From an uncultured Rhodopila sp. (GTDB taxonomy: Bacteria > Pseudomonadota > Alphaproteobacteria > Acetobacterales > Acetobacteraceae), in the NCBI GenBank assembly GCA_903851415.1, contig CAINOE010000063.1, positions 1 to 42,656 of the forward strand: DNA of 42,656 nt, in the 5' to 3' direction. The notes beneath the pieces were generated by a model that saw nothing but the letters and a program-made list of their open reading frames with translations, was not told the origin of the DNA and did not search any database. Below, in pieces: positions 1-7,713 of this stretch (position 1 is its first letter; the number at the start of each line of letters is the position of its first letter). The translations under genes were made by a program, and so were the position numbers.

Positions 1-22
1 GGGTGCGAACCAAAGTTGTGCG
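1..22 (+). repeat. Left terminal inverted repeat of the ISKra4-family element
   Basis: This matches the reverse complement of 1433-1454 at about 18 of 22 positions. The outer 8 bases GGGTGCGA and an inner GTTGTG block are identical in the two repeats. Confidence 0.75.
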
Positions 23-23
23 A

Positions 24-1393
24 TCAAGCGGCGACCTCCGATGATACTCCTGGCCGGTTGAGATTGGCGGGCGGGTTTGCGGCGAGCGCGGCCCAATAGT
101 CTTCCCATTCGCCGTTCAGGCGATTGATCCGCAGCGCGAGCATGTGTTCGGCGTGCTCGACCAGCCACCAGGCGCCGGGCAGCTTCAGACGCTTTTGCGC
201 GACATAGCGATGCGCGCTTTCGATTTCTCCGGAGCCGATCGGCAGCCCTTCGGCGAGCGCCTCGCGATATTTCAATTGGTCTTTGCGGGCGCCGAGATAA
301 CGATGGCATATGCGGACCGGGGCCTGGTCATCGCTCACCTCGGGAGCTTCGCGGTGGGGATCCAGGGCTGCCAGAACCGCATCGACGCGCCCTGTCTTCA
401 GCGCGTCCTTTTGCGTCTCCATCCAGGCTTTCCCGGCGGCGGCGGCCGGCGCGATGGTCTTCGCGGCCGCGCTCAAATACTCGCAGACATGATAGAAATC
501 AATCAGATAGCTGCCCTGAGCGCCGAACCGTTGTTCGATCTGGCCAACGATCCACGGCGCGCCGTCGCCCACCGCGTGCACGTGCGAGTCCGCCCCGAAG
601 CCCGCGCGAACCGCGCAGTCGAACAGCCGCCGCCCCGCGACCTCCACGCCGCCTTCTATCCCGCCGCCATAGACCGGCGAGCGGCTTCCCTTGGCATGCG
701 CGAGCGAAATCTTCGCCTCTTTCCACGACAGCTTCTTCCCCTTGCGCTTGTCCTTCCGGTCCGCGGCCGGCTCCACGACCGGGATCATGCCCCCGTCGGT
801 CTGGGCGACGATCTGCTTGTGCCGGCCCGGTTCTTTCGGAAAGTCCAGCGACGGGCGGGCGGACTCGAAAATAGCCTGCGCATGGCCCAGAGCGACCCTC
901 TGGATCGTGCTTTCGCCGATCTCGAAGCCGTAATGCTCGCGCAATTTCAGCGCGACCCGGGCGAACGGATCGTCCGCCGCGAAATCCGTGATCGCCCGCT
1001 GCAACGGCCGCGAACACCCGCGCGGACTGACCTTCGCGCCGAGAACAAAAGGGCGCACGCGGTTGCTTTTGCGCCGGTATTGCGGCTCCAGAACTACGAT
1101 CTCGCCGAATTTCGTGTGCCAGCGGAGTTTTTTTTACCCTGGCGATGCATTCCGGCCTGGCCGCGAAGGTCCCGCTCCGTGGCCTCGACCCGCTCGTCCG
1201 CCCAGCCTTGCAGCGCCTCCCGGCCCAAAAGCCGCATCTCCTCGACGAGCCGTTCTTCAGCCGTGTCCGCCTCCGTGAGGTCTCCGGCCAGGTTCCCCAC
1301 CGTGCTTGCGATCGACGCCACTCTGTCGCGAAAACGCGGATGGGATTGGAGAAAGGCCAAAAGCGCTTCGTCGCTGAGCTTCACCGTCGCCAT
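24..1393 (-). CDS. ISKra4-family transposase, two frames joined by a probable -1 frameshift
   Basis: The first frame starts at the ATG at 1393 (protein start MATVKLSDEALLAFL) and stops at 1094. The second frame opens at a TAA (1134-1136) directly beside an A8 run and continues to the stop at 24-26. Read with a -1 shift at the A8 run they give one protein of about 456 residues, a normal size for the family. The second frame on its own has only a GTG start at 1058 and would lose the family segment that begins KFGEIVVLEPQY. The C-terminal part carries the IPIGSGEIESAHR and LPGAWW motifs typical of ISKra4 transposases. The enzyme would cut and join the element's ends. The family assignment is firm; efficient frameshifting is inferred from sequence alone. 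Confidence 0.85.
1127..1135 (-). other. Candidate -1 ribosomal frameshift site in the transposase gene
   Basis: On the coding (minus) strand an A8 run is followed by C. In the first frame the codons are GGT AAA AAA AAC, so the heptamer A AAA AAC is in the canonical X XXY YYZ register. A one-base slip back enters the downstream transposase frame exactly where that frame becomes open. Confidence 0.7.
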
Positions 1394-1432
1394 GGGTCGA
1401 TTCCCTCGATTGCCGAATCGCCACCATACTCC

Positions 1433-1454
1433 CACACAACGTTGAATCGCACCC
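1433..1454 (-). repeat. Right terminal inverted repeat of the ISKra4-family element
   Basis: This is the partner of the repeat at 1-22. The uninterrupted coding frame of the DUF2891 remnant begins exactly at 1455, which fixes the right boundary of the element. Confidence 0.75.
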
Positions 1455-1985
1455 GTTGAAATGCGTGCCGGCGCGCACGGGATAGGTCGCCTTGGGCAGG
1501 AAGTCTTCGAACCGGGCGCCAAAGATCGCCGTCATCGGGGCCAGGGTGGCTGACCATGGCTGGTCCGGAAACGACCGCACCGCCTCGGCGAGCTTGAGGA
1601 ACCAGGCCCAGCCGTAGGGCCGCTCAAACCCGCGCGCGGCGGGGCGGTTGAGATAGGCGCACTCGCCGGCAACCGCTTCCCCGGTCAGCCGGGAATCGAA
1701 CAGCGACCGGATCTCCCCGGCCTGAGGCATGTCCGGAAACAGCAGCAGCAGACGCGCCAGCATCCAGTAGGCGTGGACGCAGGAATGCCAGTCGAAGCTG
1801 CCGAAGAAGATCGGATGCAGGTCGCGCGGCGACCGCACGTCCTGCGGGCCATCGAGCACATGCGTCAGCGCGTGCGGGTATTCGCGGGTGACGTGGCCGA
1901 GGGCGATCCCGGCAAAGCGGGCGGCAAGCTCCACCGTCAACCGCGGGCGGACCTCAAATCCCATTGTCGCCGCCCCTGCCCGCAT
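1455..1985 (-). pseudogene. DUF2891-family gene, 5' part, cut by the insertion sequence
   Basis: The 177 codons from the ATG at 1985 to the edge of the insertion sequence match the DUF2891 family. Family hallmarks seen are the REYPHAL segment, the stretch around DLHPIFFGSFDWHSCVHAYW (residues 55-74) and the segment ending YPVRAGTHFN. The 3' part of the gene should lie beyond the left edge of the window. Reading on into the element adds unrelated residues. The function of DUF2891 is not established. An alternative internal start is the ATG at 1964. The gene originally lay head-to-head with the helicase gene, 15 bases from the ATG of its remnant at 2001. Confidence 0.8.
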
Positions 1986-2151
1986 GCTTATGTGCCCCTC
2001 ATGCCAGGAACATTACCGGAACCGTTCGCCGCCTGGTTCGCCGCCCGGGGCTGGTCCCCGCGCCCGCACCAGATGGCGATGCTCGACGCCGCCCGCGCTG
2101 GGGACAGCGTCCTGCTGATCGCGCCGACCGGAGGCGCAAGACGCTGGCCGG
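1964..2151 (+). repeat. Direct repeat copy 1 (helicase 5' region)
   Basis: This segment is repeated at 4194-4381. From the ATG onward the two copies differ by three substitutions and one deleted base in about 152. The 30-40 bases upstream of the ATG are more diverged. The copies flank the 2152-4193 insert. Confidence 0.85.
2001..2151 (+). pseudogene. Remnant of the 5' end of the ligase-associated DEXH helicase gene
   Basis: The ATG at 2001 starts a protein beginning MPGTLPEPFAAWFAARG, the same as the intact helicase at 4230. One base is missing inside the Walker A motif, so APTGGGKT becomes APTGGARR and the frame is lost. Homology stops at about 2151 and the frame closes at 2186. This is a broken duplicate, not a working gene. 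It probably marks the original position of the helicase gene next to the DUF2891 gene. Confidence 0.85.
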
Positions 2152-2307
2152 ATTATGTAACGTGGCACATCTTTGCACCGCGATGAAAGAGTCCTGATGA
2201 TATCGGGAACATCAGTTTTGCGATAGAAAATATGCTGCGAGGCATTGGTTCGCTTGCATTTGCCGGTGTCCGCACGCGATATTCAGGCGAACTGCGGAGT
2301 GCGTTCG

Positions 2308-3216
2308 ATGCGGTATCGCTTGTACTCGCTGATTGCTGTGGGGTTGGTCTTTTGCAGCGCAGCGGCGCGGGTTCGGGGCGCAACGATCGATTGCGTGCCG
2401 CTGCGGCCGGGTCCTCAGGTCGACTCGAGCGTGGAAGATACGATCAAGGGCCAGGCGAATATACTGCTCCGGTCGCTGGGGTCGGGCACGATCGAGAACG
2501 GCTATCGGCAGGTACAGTCGGACACGCTGGCGCGCTATCCCGGTGCGGACAAGCTTCTGATCTGGCGCGAATATATTTACGTCGGCTGCACCCTTCTCGC
2601 CGCGTCCTCGCATTGGAGCGATGACGACAAGTGGGACAAATGGATGCAGTTGATGAACCGCTGGAGCGCTGCACCACCGACGGACTCCGCACCGGTGGCT
2701 CTGAAATCCCCCGCTGCGGCTGACCCGCCCTTGAGCGATGATGCAACCCCGGTGGCGGCTCGGCTGGTGATCGGGGGAGTCGGGCTGGGAACGAGCCTCG
2801 CGCAGCTTCAGGCGCGCAAGGATATTGGCCTTTCACTGGACGCAGACGGCAACCCATATGGCGAGGAGACATTCACGCTCACTTACGGACCCCGGCAGTT
2901 GGACGGTGATGTGGTTTTCGGTCTGCGGAGCGGCGTGGTCTACAGCATCACTGTCACCCATATGCTTGGATTTACAAGCTGCGCCGACAGTCCGACCGCA
3001 TCGCTGATTTTGAAGGAGCAGATCCATGACTGGGGCACTCCGATACGCCGCGTAGTGTCGGGGGAATCCGACGGCACAGGTGGCCAAACCGCCAGCTACA
3101 CCTTCCGTCGCAACGACATGGACATGGTCTTGGTTGCCCAAACGCCCTCTCGCTCCAACGGCCAGTCGGCGTGCAGGATCTCGTTGAACTATCAGCGGCG
3201 TGCCGATCCCGGATGA
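2308..3216 (+). CDS. Secreted protein of unknown function
   Basis: This encodes about 302 residues from the ATG at 2308. That start was chosen because it begins a clear signal peptide (MRYRLYSLIAVGLVFCSAAA followed by a polar region); the frame is open further upstream but that part lacks such features. The mature protein has a few cysteines (for example IDC near the new N terminus and GCTLL further on), suggesting periplasmic or exported disulfides. There are two parts, roughly residues 25-125 and 155-300, joined by an Ala/Pro-rich linker. I recognise no family. The gene sits on the insert between the two copies of the helicase 5' end and converges with the next secreted protein. Confidence 0.6.
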   Translation: MRYRLYSLIAVGLVFCSAAARVRGATIDCVPLRPGPQVDSSVEDTIKGQANILLRSLGSGTIENGYRQVQSDTLARYPGADKLLIWREYIYVGCTLLAASSHWSDDDKWDKWMQLMNRWSAAPPTDSAPVALKSPAAADPPLSDDATPVAARLVIGGVGLGTSLAQLQARKDIGLSLDADGNPYGEETFTLTYGPRQLDGDVVFGLRSGVVYSITVTHMLGFTSCADSPTASLILKEQIHDWGTPIRRVVSGESDGTGGQTASYTFRRNDMDMVLVAQTPSRSNGQSACRISLNYQRRADPG

Positions 3217-3235
3217 GATAGGTCGCGTGCCTGTG

Positions 3236-3712
3236 TTATTGAGCCGGTGACGTAACTATTGAGGGTTGGAAGTCCTTCTGCTCTACAATTAACAGCGAAT
3301 ACTTCTCACCATCGCTATTCCACCGAACGGCTTGGATATCAACATAAACCGGCGATCCATTCCGATAGAAACGAGCAAGTAAGCTCTGTTTATCAGCGTT
3401 CATATCGGCGGGCTTATGGATTATATCTGCCTTCAGGGCGTTCAATACCGAAAGATAGTTAAGATATATTTCCATGAAGCTCGCGTGGTTAGCGTTGTCA
3501 TCGGCAAAATATTCGATCGAAATCTTATGCCCGTTCACCGAAACCTTCTGTCCCGGTTCGGGTTCAAAGCTGGCGCTGTCAAATGACCGTTCGCTATAAT
3601 CAGTTATATGGTAGCCTGGGATATGTCCCAATGCCGGATAGTCATGCCCGGCGGCTAGCGCACACACGGGGGTGCAGAACGGGATAACCAACGATAGGCA
3701 GCCCCACCGCAT
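3236..3712 (-). CDS. Secreted protein resembling the N-terminal domain of some OmpA-family proteins
   Basis: This encodes about 158 residues from the ATG at 3712, which follows a strong ribosome binding site (GGAGGAG, 8 bases upstream) and starts a signal peptide ending near CALAAG. The mature start, HDYPALGHIPGYHITDYSER, resembles the 'HPL..RyPG..I..Y....FD' segment found ahead of the peptidoglycan-binding domain in some OmpA-like outer-membrane proteins. The OmpA domain itself is absent, so this would be a stand-alone periplasmic domain. That resemblance is from memory and only moderately sure. Its base composition is visibly lower in GC than its surroundings, consistent with transfer. Confidence 0.6.
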   Translation of the reverse strand: MRWGCLSLVIPFCTPVCALAAGHDYPALGHIPGYHITDYSERSFDSASFEPEPGQKVSVNGHKISIEYFADDNANHASFMEIYLNYLSVLNALKADIIHKPADMNADKQSLLARFYRNGSPVYVDIQAVRWNSDGEKYSLLIVEQKDFQPSIVTSPAQ

Positions 3713-4193
3713 TACAATTCTCCTCCGACAGAAACTTCCGCTCCGGAATGAATAACGGCGTAATTCAGCAACTATGCTACCGCTTTCGTTATGGCTGTCA
3801 ACCGGTAGCGAGCATGGCAATTTCACGATTTCGTTTTGACCATCGTTTCCGCTGGCCGGAGCTACACGGAACGATTGTCGTTACGGAGTCCCTTAAAGGA
3901 CTGCCCCCAAACCGAGCGGCGGACTTTAGCGATCCCACATTCGCCAACCAGTTTGGAATGAGGAAATTTTCATGCCTTGTAACTAGCTTGGGATTTTCGC
4001 CGATACTCGCCCACCGCCGGCAACAAGCAGGTTTGGCCTGCAACCCAGCAAGGATAATCTCCGACTGCTCAACCATTGCCGGGACCAGGTCGGCGAGGCC
4101 GGCGGTGCGCCGATTGCGCGACAAGGCTACCTGCCCGGCCGCTAGGGGTTTACCACACGATCGCGCCATTCTTTCCATCAGCCTCCAAAACCG
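3713..4193. other. Stretch without a convincing gene
   Basis: The open frames here either run into the helicase gene or encode unlikely proteins. Composition is lower in GC than the flanking genes. I see no RNA gene, terminal inverted repeat or transposase remnant that would explain how the insert arrived. Confidence 0.4.
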
Positions 4194-4381
4194 TTGTCTC
4201 CGCCACTGCCCTCATGCTTATCTCCCGTCATGCCAGGAACATTACCGGAACCGTTCGCCGCCTGGTTCGCCGCCCGGGGCTGGTCCCCGCGCCCGCACCA
4301 GATGGCGATGCTCGACGCCGCCCGCGCCGGGGAAAGCGTCCTGCTGATCGCCCCGACCGGAGGCGGCAAGACGCTGGCCGG
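4194..4381 (+). repeat. Direct repeat copy 2 (helicase 5' region)
   Basis: This matches 1964-2151. This copy is continuous with the intact helicase gene. Confidence 0.85.
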
Positions 4382-6746
4382 TTTCCTGCCCAGCCTGATC
4401 GACCTCGCCGCCAATCCCCGCCCCGGCCTGCACACCCTCTACATCAGCCCGCTGAAGGCGCTGGCCACCGACATCGCCCGCAACCTGACCCGCCCGGCGC
4501 AGGAGATGCGCCTACCCATCGCCATCGAGGCCCGCACCGGCGACACTCCGGCCAACCGCCGCGCCCGCCAGCGCGCCACGCCGCCGCAGATCCTGCTTAC
4601 AACGCCGGAAAGCCTCGCCGTGCTGCTCTCCCTGCCCGACGCGCCGGCGTTCTTCAAGACCCTGGAATGCATCGTGATGGACGAGGTGCACGCTCTGGCC
4701 GGCACCAAGCGCGGCGACCAATTGGCGCTGGGTGTCGCCCGCCTGTGGTCGCTCGCGCCGGGGGCGCGGCGCGTCGGACTGTCCGCCACCGTGGCGCATC
4801 CCGACGCGATCCAGGCCTATACCGGCGCCTCCCGCCGCATCGAGGTGGCCGATGGCGCGCCGCCCGCTTTGTCCATCACCTTGCCGGAGGGCCGCCTGTC
4901 CTGGTCCGGCCATATGGGCCTGGAAGCCGCGCCGCAGGTGATGGACCGAATCCGCGCCGCCGGCATGACCATCGTGTTCGTCAACACCCGCGCCCAGGCT
5001 GAGCTGATGTTCCAGGCGCTGTGGAAGCTGAACGATCCGATGCTGCCCATCGGGCTGCATCACGGCTCCCTGGAAGTCGAACAGCGCCGCAAGGTCGAGG
5101 CCGCCATGGCCGCCGGGTCGCTGCGGGCGGTGGTGGCCACGTCGTCGCTGGACCTCGGCATCGACTGGGGCGGAGTCGACCAGGTCATCCAGGTCGGCGC
5201 CCCGAAAGGCGTCTCGCGGCTGCTGCAACGAGTCGGCCGTGCCAACCACCGGATGGACGAGGCCTCGCAAGCCATCCTGGTCCCCGCCAATCGTTTCGAG
5301 GTGCTGGAATGCGAGGCCGCCATCCTCGGCGTCGCCGCGCGCGAACTGGATGGCGACCCGCCGCGCTCCGGCGGTCTGGACGTGCTGGCGCAGCATCTGC
5401 TGTGCCTGGCGTGCAGCGCGCCGTTCCTGCCGGATGAAGTATACCGCGAAGTAACGACCTCCGCCCCCTACGCCGCCCTGCCGCGCGCCGATTTCGACGA
5501 CGTGCTGGGCTTCGTCGAGCACGGCGGCTACGCTTTGGCCGCCTACGACCAATGGAAGAAGCTGTTCCGCGACAGCGAGGGCCGCATGCATGTCCGCAAT
5601 GCCCGCACCGCGGTCACGTTGCGGATGAATATCGGCACCATCGTCGAAGCGCCGGTGCTGAAAGTCAAACTGACGGGCAAGCGCGGCTTCGGCCCGACTT
5701 TGGGCGAAATAGAAGAATACTTCGTCAACATGCTCCGCCCCGGCGACACCTTCATGTTCGCCGGCCGGCTGCTGCGCTTCATCCGCATCCGCGACACCGC
5801 CTGCGAGTGCATGGAGGGCGGCTCCGGCGACCCGATGGTGCCGGCCTATGCGGGCGGGCGGCTGCCGCTGACGACGAACCTCGCGGACCGGGTGCGCGGC
5901 ATGCTGCAAGACCCGGCGTGTTGGGAGCTGTTTCCCGAGCAGGTGCGCGACTGGTTGCGGCTGCAGCGCGGCGTCTCCCGTTTGCCCGGGCGCAACGACC
6001 TGCTGGTCGAGACGTTTCCGCGCGGCGACCGCTGGTACCTGGTGGCGTATTGCTTCGAGGGCCGCAACGCGCACCAGACGCTCGGCATGCTGGTGACGAA
6101 ACGAATGGAGCGGTTCGGCTTTGCGCCGCTGGGCTTCGTCGCCACCGACTACGTGCTGGGCGTGTGGTCCGCCAACCAGCCGCGCGACGTGGCGGCGCTG
6201 TTCGACCAGGACATGCTCGGCGACGACCTGGAGGCGTGGATGGCGGACAGCTCGATGCTGAAGCGGACGTTCCGCAACGTCGCGGTGATCGCCGGGCTGA
6301 TCCAGCGCAACGTGCCGGGGGCGGAAAAGAACCGCCGGCAGGTGACGATCAACAGCGACCTGATCTATGACGTGCTGCGCCGCCACCAGCCGGACCATAT
6401 CCTGCTGCGGGCGACTCGGGCCGACGCGGCGGGCGGGCTGACGGATATCGGGCGGATCGCCGGGATGCTGGCGCGGGTGAAAGGGCATATCGTGCATATG
6501 GTTCTGTCGCGGGTTTCTCCCCTCGCCGTCCCCGTGCTTTTAGAAATCGGCCGCGAAAGCGTGCGCACCGACTCGGACGAGGACGCGCTGCTGGCCGAGG
6601 CCGAGGCGATCATTGCGGAGGCGGTGGGCGAGGCCGAGCCGCCAGTGCCGGCGGTGCACCGGGCGAACATGGTGCGGCGGTCTACCGGCGCGCAGAAGAC
6701 GTTACTGCCGCGCAAGCGTGCCGCTCAGACGGATTTGTTTTCGTGA
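4230..6746 (+). CDS. Ligase-associated DNA-damage-response DEXH-box helicase
   Basis: This is an 838-residue superfamily 2 helicase related to Lhr. Visible motifs are Walker A APTGGGKT (residues 41-48), Walker B MDEVHAL (a DEVH box), motif III SATVAHPD, motif V VATSSLDLGIDW and motif VI QRVGRANHR. A long C-terminal region follows, ending KRAAQTDLFS. The length and motif spacing fit the 'ligase-associated' helicase family, found with an ATP-dependent ligase, an exonuclease and the PdeM phosphoesterase in DNA-repair cassettes. Only PdeM is present here. The start at 4230 is supported by the conserved duplicate at 2001; an upstream ATG at 4194 is in frame but lies in the diverged part. No clear ribosome binding site is seen. 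The gene overlaps pdeM by 4 bases. Confidence 0.92.
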   Translation: MPGTLPEPFAAWFAARGWSPRPHQMAMLDAARAGESVLLIAPTGGGKTLAGFLPSLIDLAANPRPGLHTLYISPLKALATDIARNLTRPAQEMRLPIAIEARTGDTPANRRARQRATPPQILLTTPESLAVLLSLPDAPAFFKTLECIVMDEVHALAGTKRGDQLALGVARLWSLAPGARRVGLSATVAHPDAIQAYTGASRRIEVADGAPPALSITLPEGRLSWSGHMGLEAAPQVMDRIRAAGMTIVFVNTRAQAELMFQALWKLNDPMLPIGLHHGSLEVEQRRKVEAAMAAGSLRAVVATSSLDLGIDWGGVDQVIQVGAPKGVSRLLQRVGRANHRMDEASQAILVPANRFEVLECEAAILGVAARELDGDPPRSGGLDVLAQHLLCLACSAPFLPDEVYREVTTSAPYAALPRADFDDVLGFVEHGGYALAAYDQWKKLFRDSEGRMHVRNARTAVTLRMNIGTIVEAPVLKVKLTGKRGFGPTLGEIEEYFVNMLRPGDTFMFAGRLLRFIRIRDTACECMEGGSGDPMVPAYAGGRLPLTTNLADRVRGMLQDPACWELFPEQVRDWLRLQRGVSRLPGRNDLLVETFPRGDRWYLVAYCFEGRNAHQTLGMLVTKRMERFGFAPLGFVATDYVLGVWSANQPRDVAALFDQDMLGDDLEAWMADSSMLKRTFRNVAVIAGLIQRNVPGAEKNRRQVTINSDLIYDVLRRHQPDHILLRATRADAAGGLTDIGRIAGMLARVKGHIVHMVLSRVSPLAVPVLLEIGRESVRTDSDEDALLAEAEAIIAEAVGEAEPPVPAVHRANMVRRSTGAQKTLLPRKRAAQTDLFS

Positions 6747-7432
6747 CCGCGGCGCCGATACACATGGGCGGCGAGCGGCTGATGCTGGATCCGATGGGGG
6801 GATTGTTCTGGCCGGCGATGAAGCTGCTGGCCGTTTCGGATTTGCATCTGGAGAAGGGATCGTCGTTCGCCCGCCGCGGCATGCTGCTGCCGCCGTGGGA
6901 CACGCATGCGACGATCGACCGTTTGACGCTGCTGCTGCGGCGCTGGTCGCCGGAGATTGTCGTGGCGCTGGGGGACTCGTTTCATGACAGCGACGGGTGC
7001 GCCCGGCTGCCGGTGACGGAACAGCAGCGGCTGAGTGCCATGACCGCGGCGCACCGGTTCGTCTGGGTGCTCGGCAATCATGACCGGGTGGCGCCGTCGG
7101 GTTTGGGCGGGGATTGGGTGGACAGTTTCGCCGCCGGCCCGATGACGTTCCGGCACGAAGCGGTGTTCGGCGCGGCTGCGGGCGAGGTCGTCGGGCACCA
7201 TCACCCCAAGGCGATGATCGAGGCGCGCGCGGGGTGTGTCAGCCGCCCGTGCTTCGTGTTCGACGGGCGGCGGCTAATGATGCCGGCTTTCGGGGCTTAT
7301 ACTGGCGGGTTGGATGTGCGCGACCCGGCGATCAACCGCCTGTTCCCGCGCGGCGGCCGGGTGTTTCTGTTGGGCAAAGATCGGCTTTTCAGCTTCGAGA
7401 TCGGGCGGGGGAATGCGGTGCGGGTGGGGTAG
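6743..7432 (+). CDS. pdeM: Ligase-associated DNA-damage-response endonuclease/phosphoesterase PdeM
   Basis: This is a 229-residue calcineurin-like metallophosphoesterase. Metal-binding motifs appear in order: SDLHLEKG (D-x-H), GDSFHD, GNHD and GHHHPK. The start is a GTG overlapping the helicase stop (GTGA), so the pair is translationally coupled. The N-terminal stretch with LDPMGGLFWP before the first metal motif is typical of the family and supports the GTG start over the ATG at 6764. It is expected to act on nucleic-acid ends with the helicase in DNA repair; the exact substrate is not shown by the sequence. Confidence 0.9.
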   Translation: MTAAPIHMGGERLMLDPMGGLFWPAMKLLAVSDLHLEKGSSFARRGMLLPPWDTHATIDRLTLLLRRWSPEIVVALGDSFHDSDGCARLPVTEQQRLSAMTAAHRFVWVLGNHDRVAPSGLGGDWVDSFAAGPMTFRHEAVFGAAAGEVVGHHHPKAMIEARAGCVSRPCFVFDGRRLMMPAFGAYTGGLDVRDPAINRLFPRGGRVFLLGKDRLFSFEIGRGNAVRVG

Positions 7433-7512
7433 GATGCGAATTCGCTGACCGCCGCGCGATCTCGGCTTTGGCTTCGTCGCGGCGGGCTTCGATGGATCGG
7501 ACCCAATATGCT

Positions 7513-7568
7513 GGGAGTCGGCGGCCCGTCCCATTGTGTCATGGCCGGATTTAGTCCGGCCATGACAC
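7513..7568. repeat. Palindromic REP-like repeat, copy 1
   Basis: A perfect 14-base inverted repeat (GTGTCATGGCCGGA, loop TTTAG) lies at 7536-7568. It is preceded by a 23-base leader that recurs almost unchanged at 10478. It sits in the gap between the ends of pdeM and copD, where it could also act as a bidirectional terminator. No gene is visible in 7433-7713. Confidence 0.8.
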
Positions 7569-7713
7569 GGGGGCGAGATCCGCGCCGCCAGCCCTTATTC
7601 CAGCGCCTATGCCGGGCCATGACGTTGCGGAGGGGGCCGTGGGCGACAGTCAACGCGGGCTGGCATCATTCATGCGTCCCGCGAAACGCAAAAATGCGCG
7701 CCATACGCCCCGC

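Larger units (their letters stand above)
1..1454 (-). mobile_element. ISKra4-family insertion sequence, apparently complete
   Basis: The element is bounded by imperfect 22-base terminal inverted repeats at 1-22 and 1433-1454 (about 18 of 22 positions match; both outer ends read GGGTGCGA inward). It carries one transposase read from two overlapping frames on the minus strand. The transposase stop codon lies immediately inside the left repeat, as usual in compact insertion sequences. The left repeat begins at base 1, so the left flank and any target-site duplication cannot be seen. The right end interrupts a DUF2891 gene. The two-frame layout is what is known for the ISMich2-like group of the ISKra4 family; assignment to that group is inference. 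Confidence 0.85.

Noticed and set aside
2152..2170. Similarity of the left border of the insert (ATTATGTAACGTGGCAC) to bases before the right-edge insertion sequence (GTTATGTCACGTGCCC at about 42484).
   Set aside because: Only about 12 of 16 positions match and no second border is seen, so chance is likely.
3798..4178. A 126-codon open frame on the minus strand upstream of the helicase.
   Set aside because: It has no family match and no ribosome binding site, and its composition is uneven; it looks like non-coding or decayed DNA.
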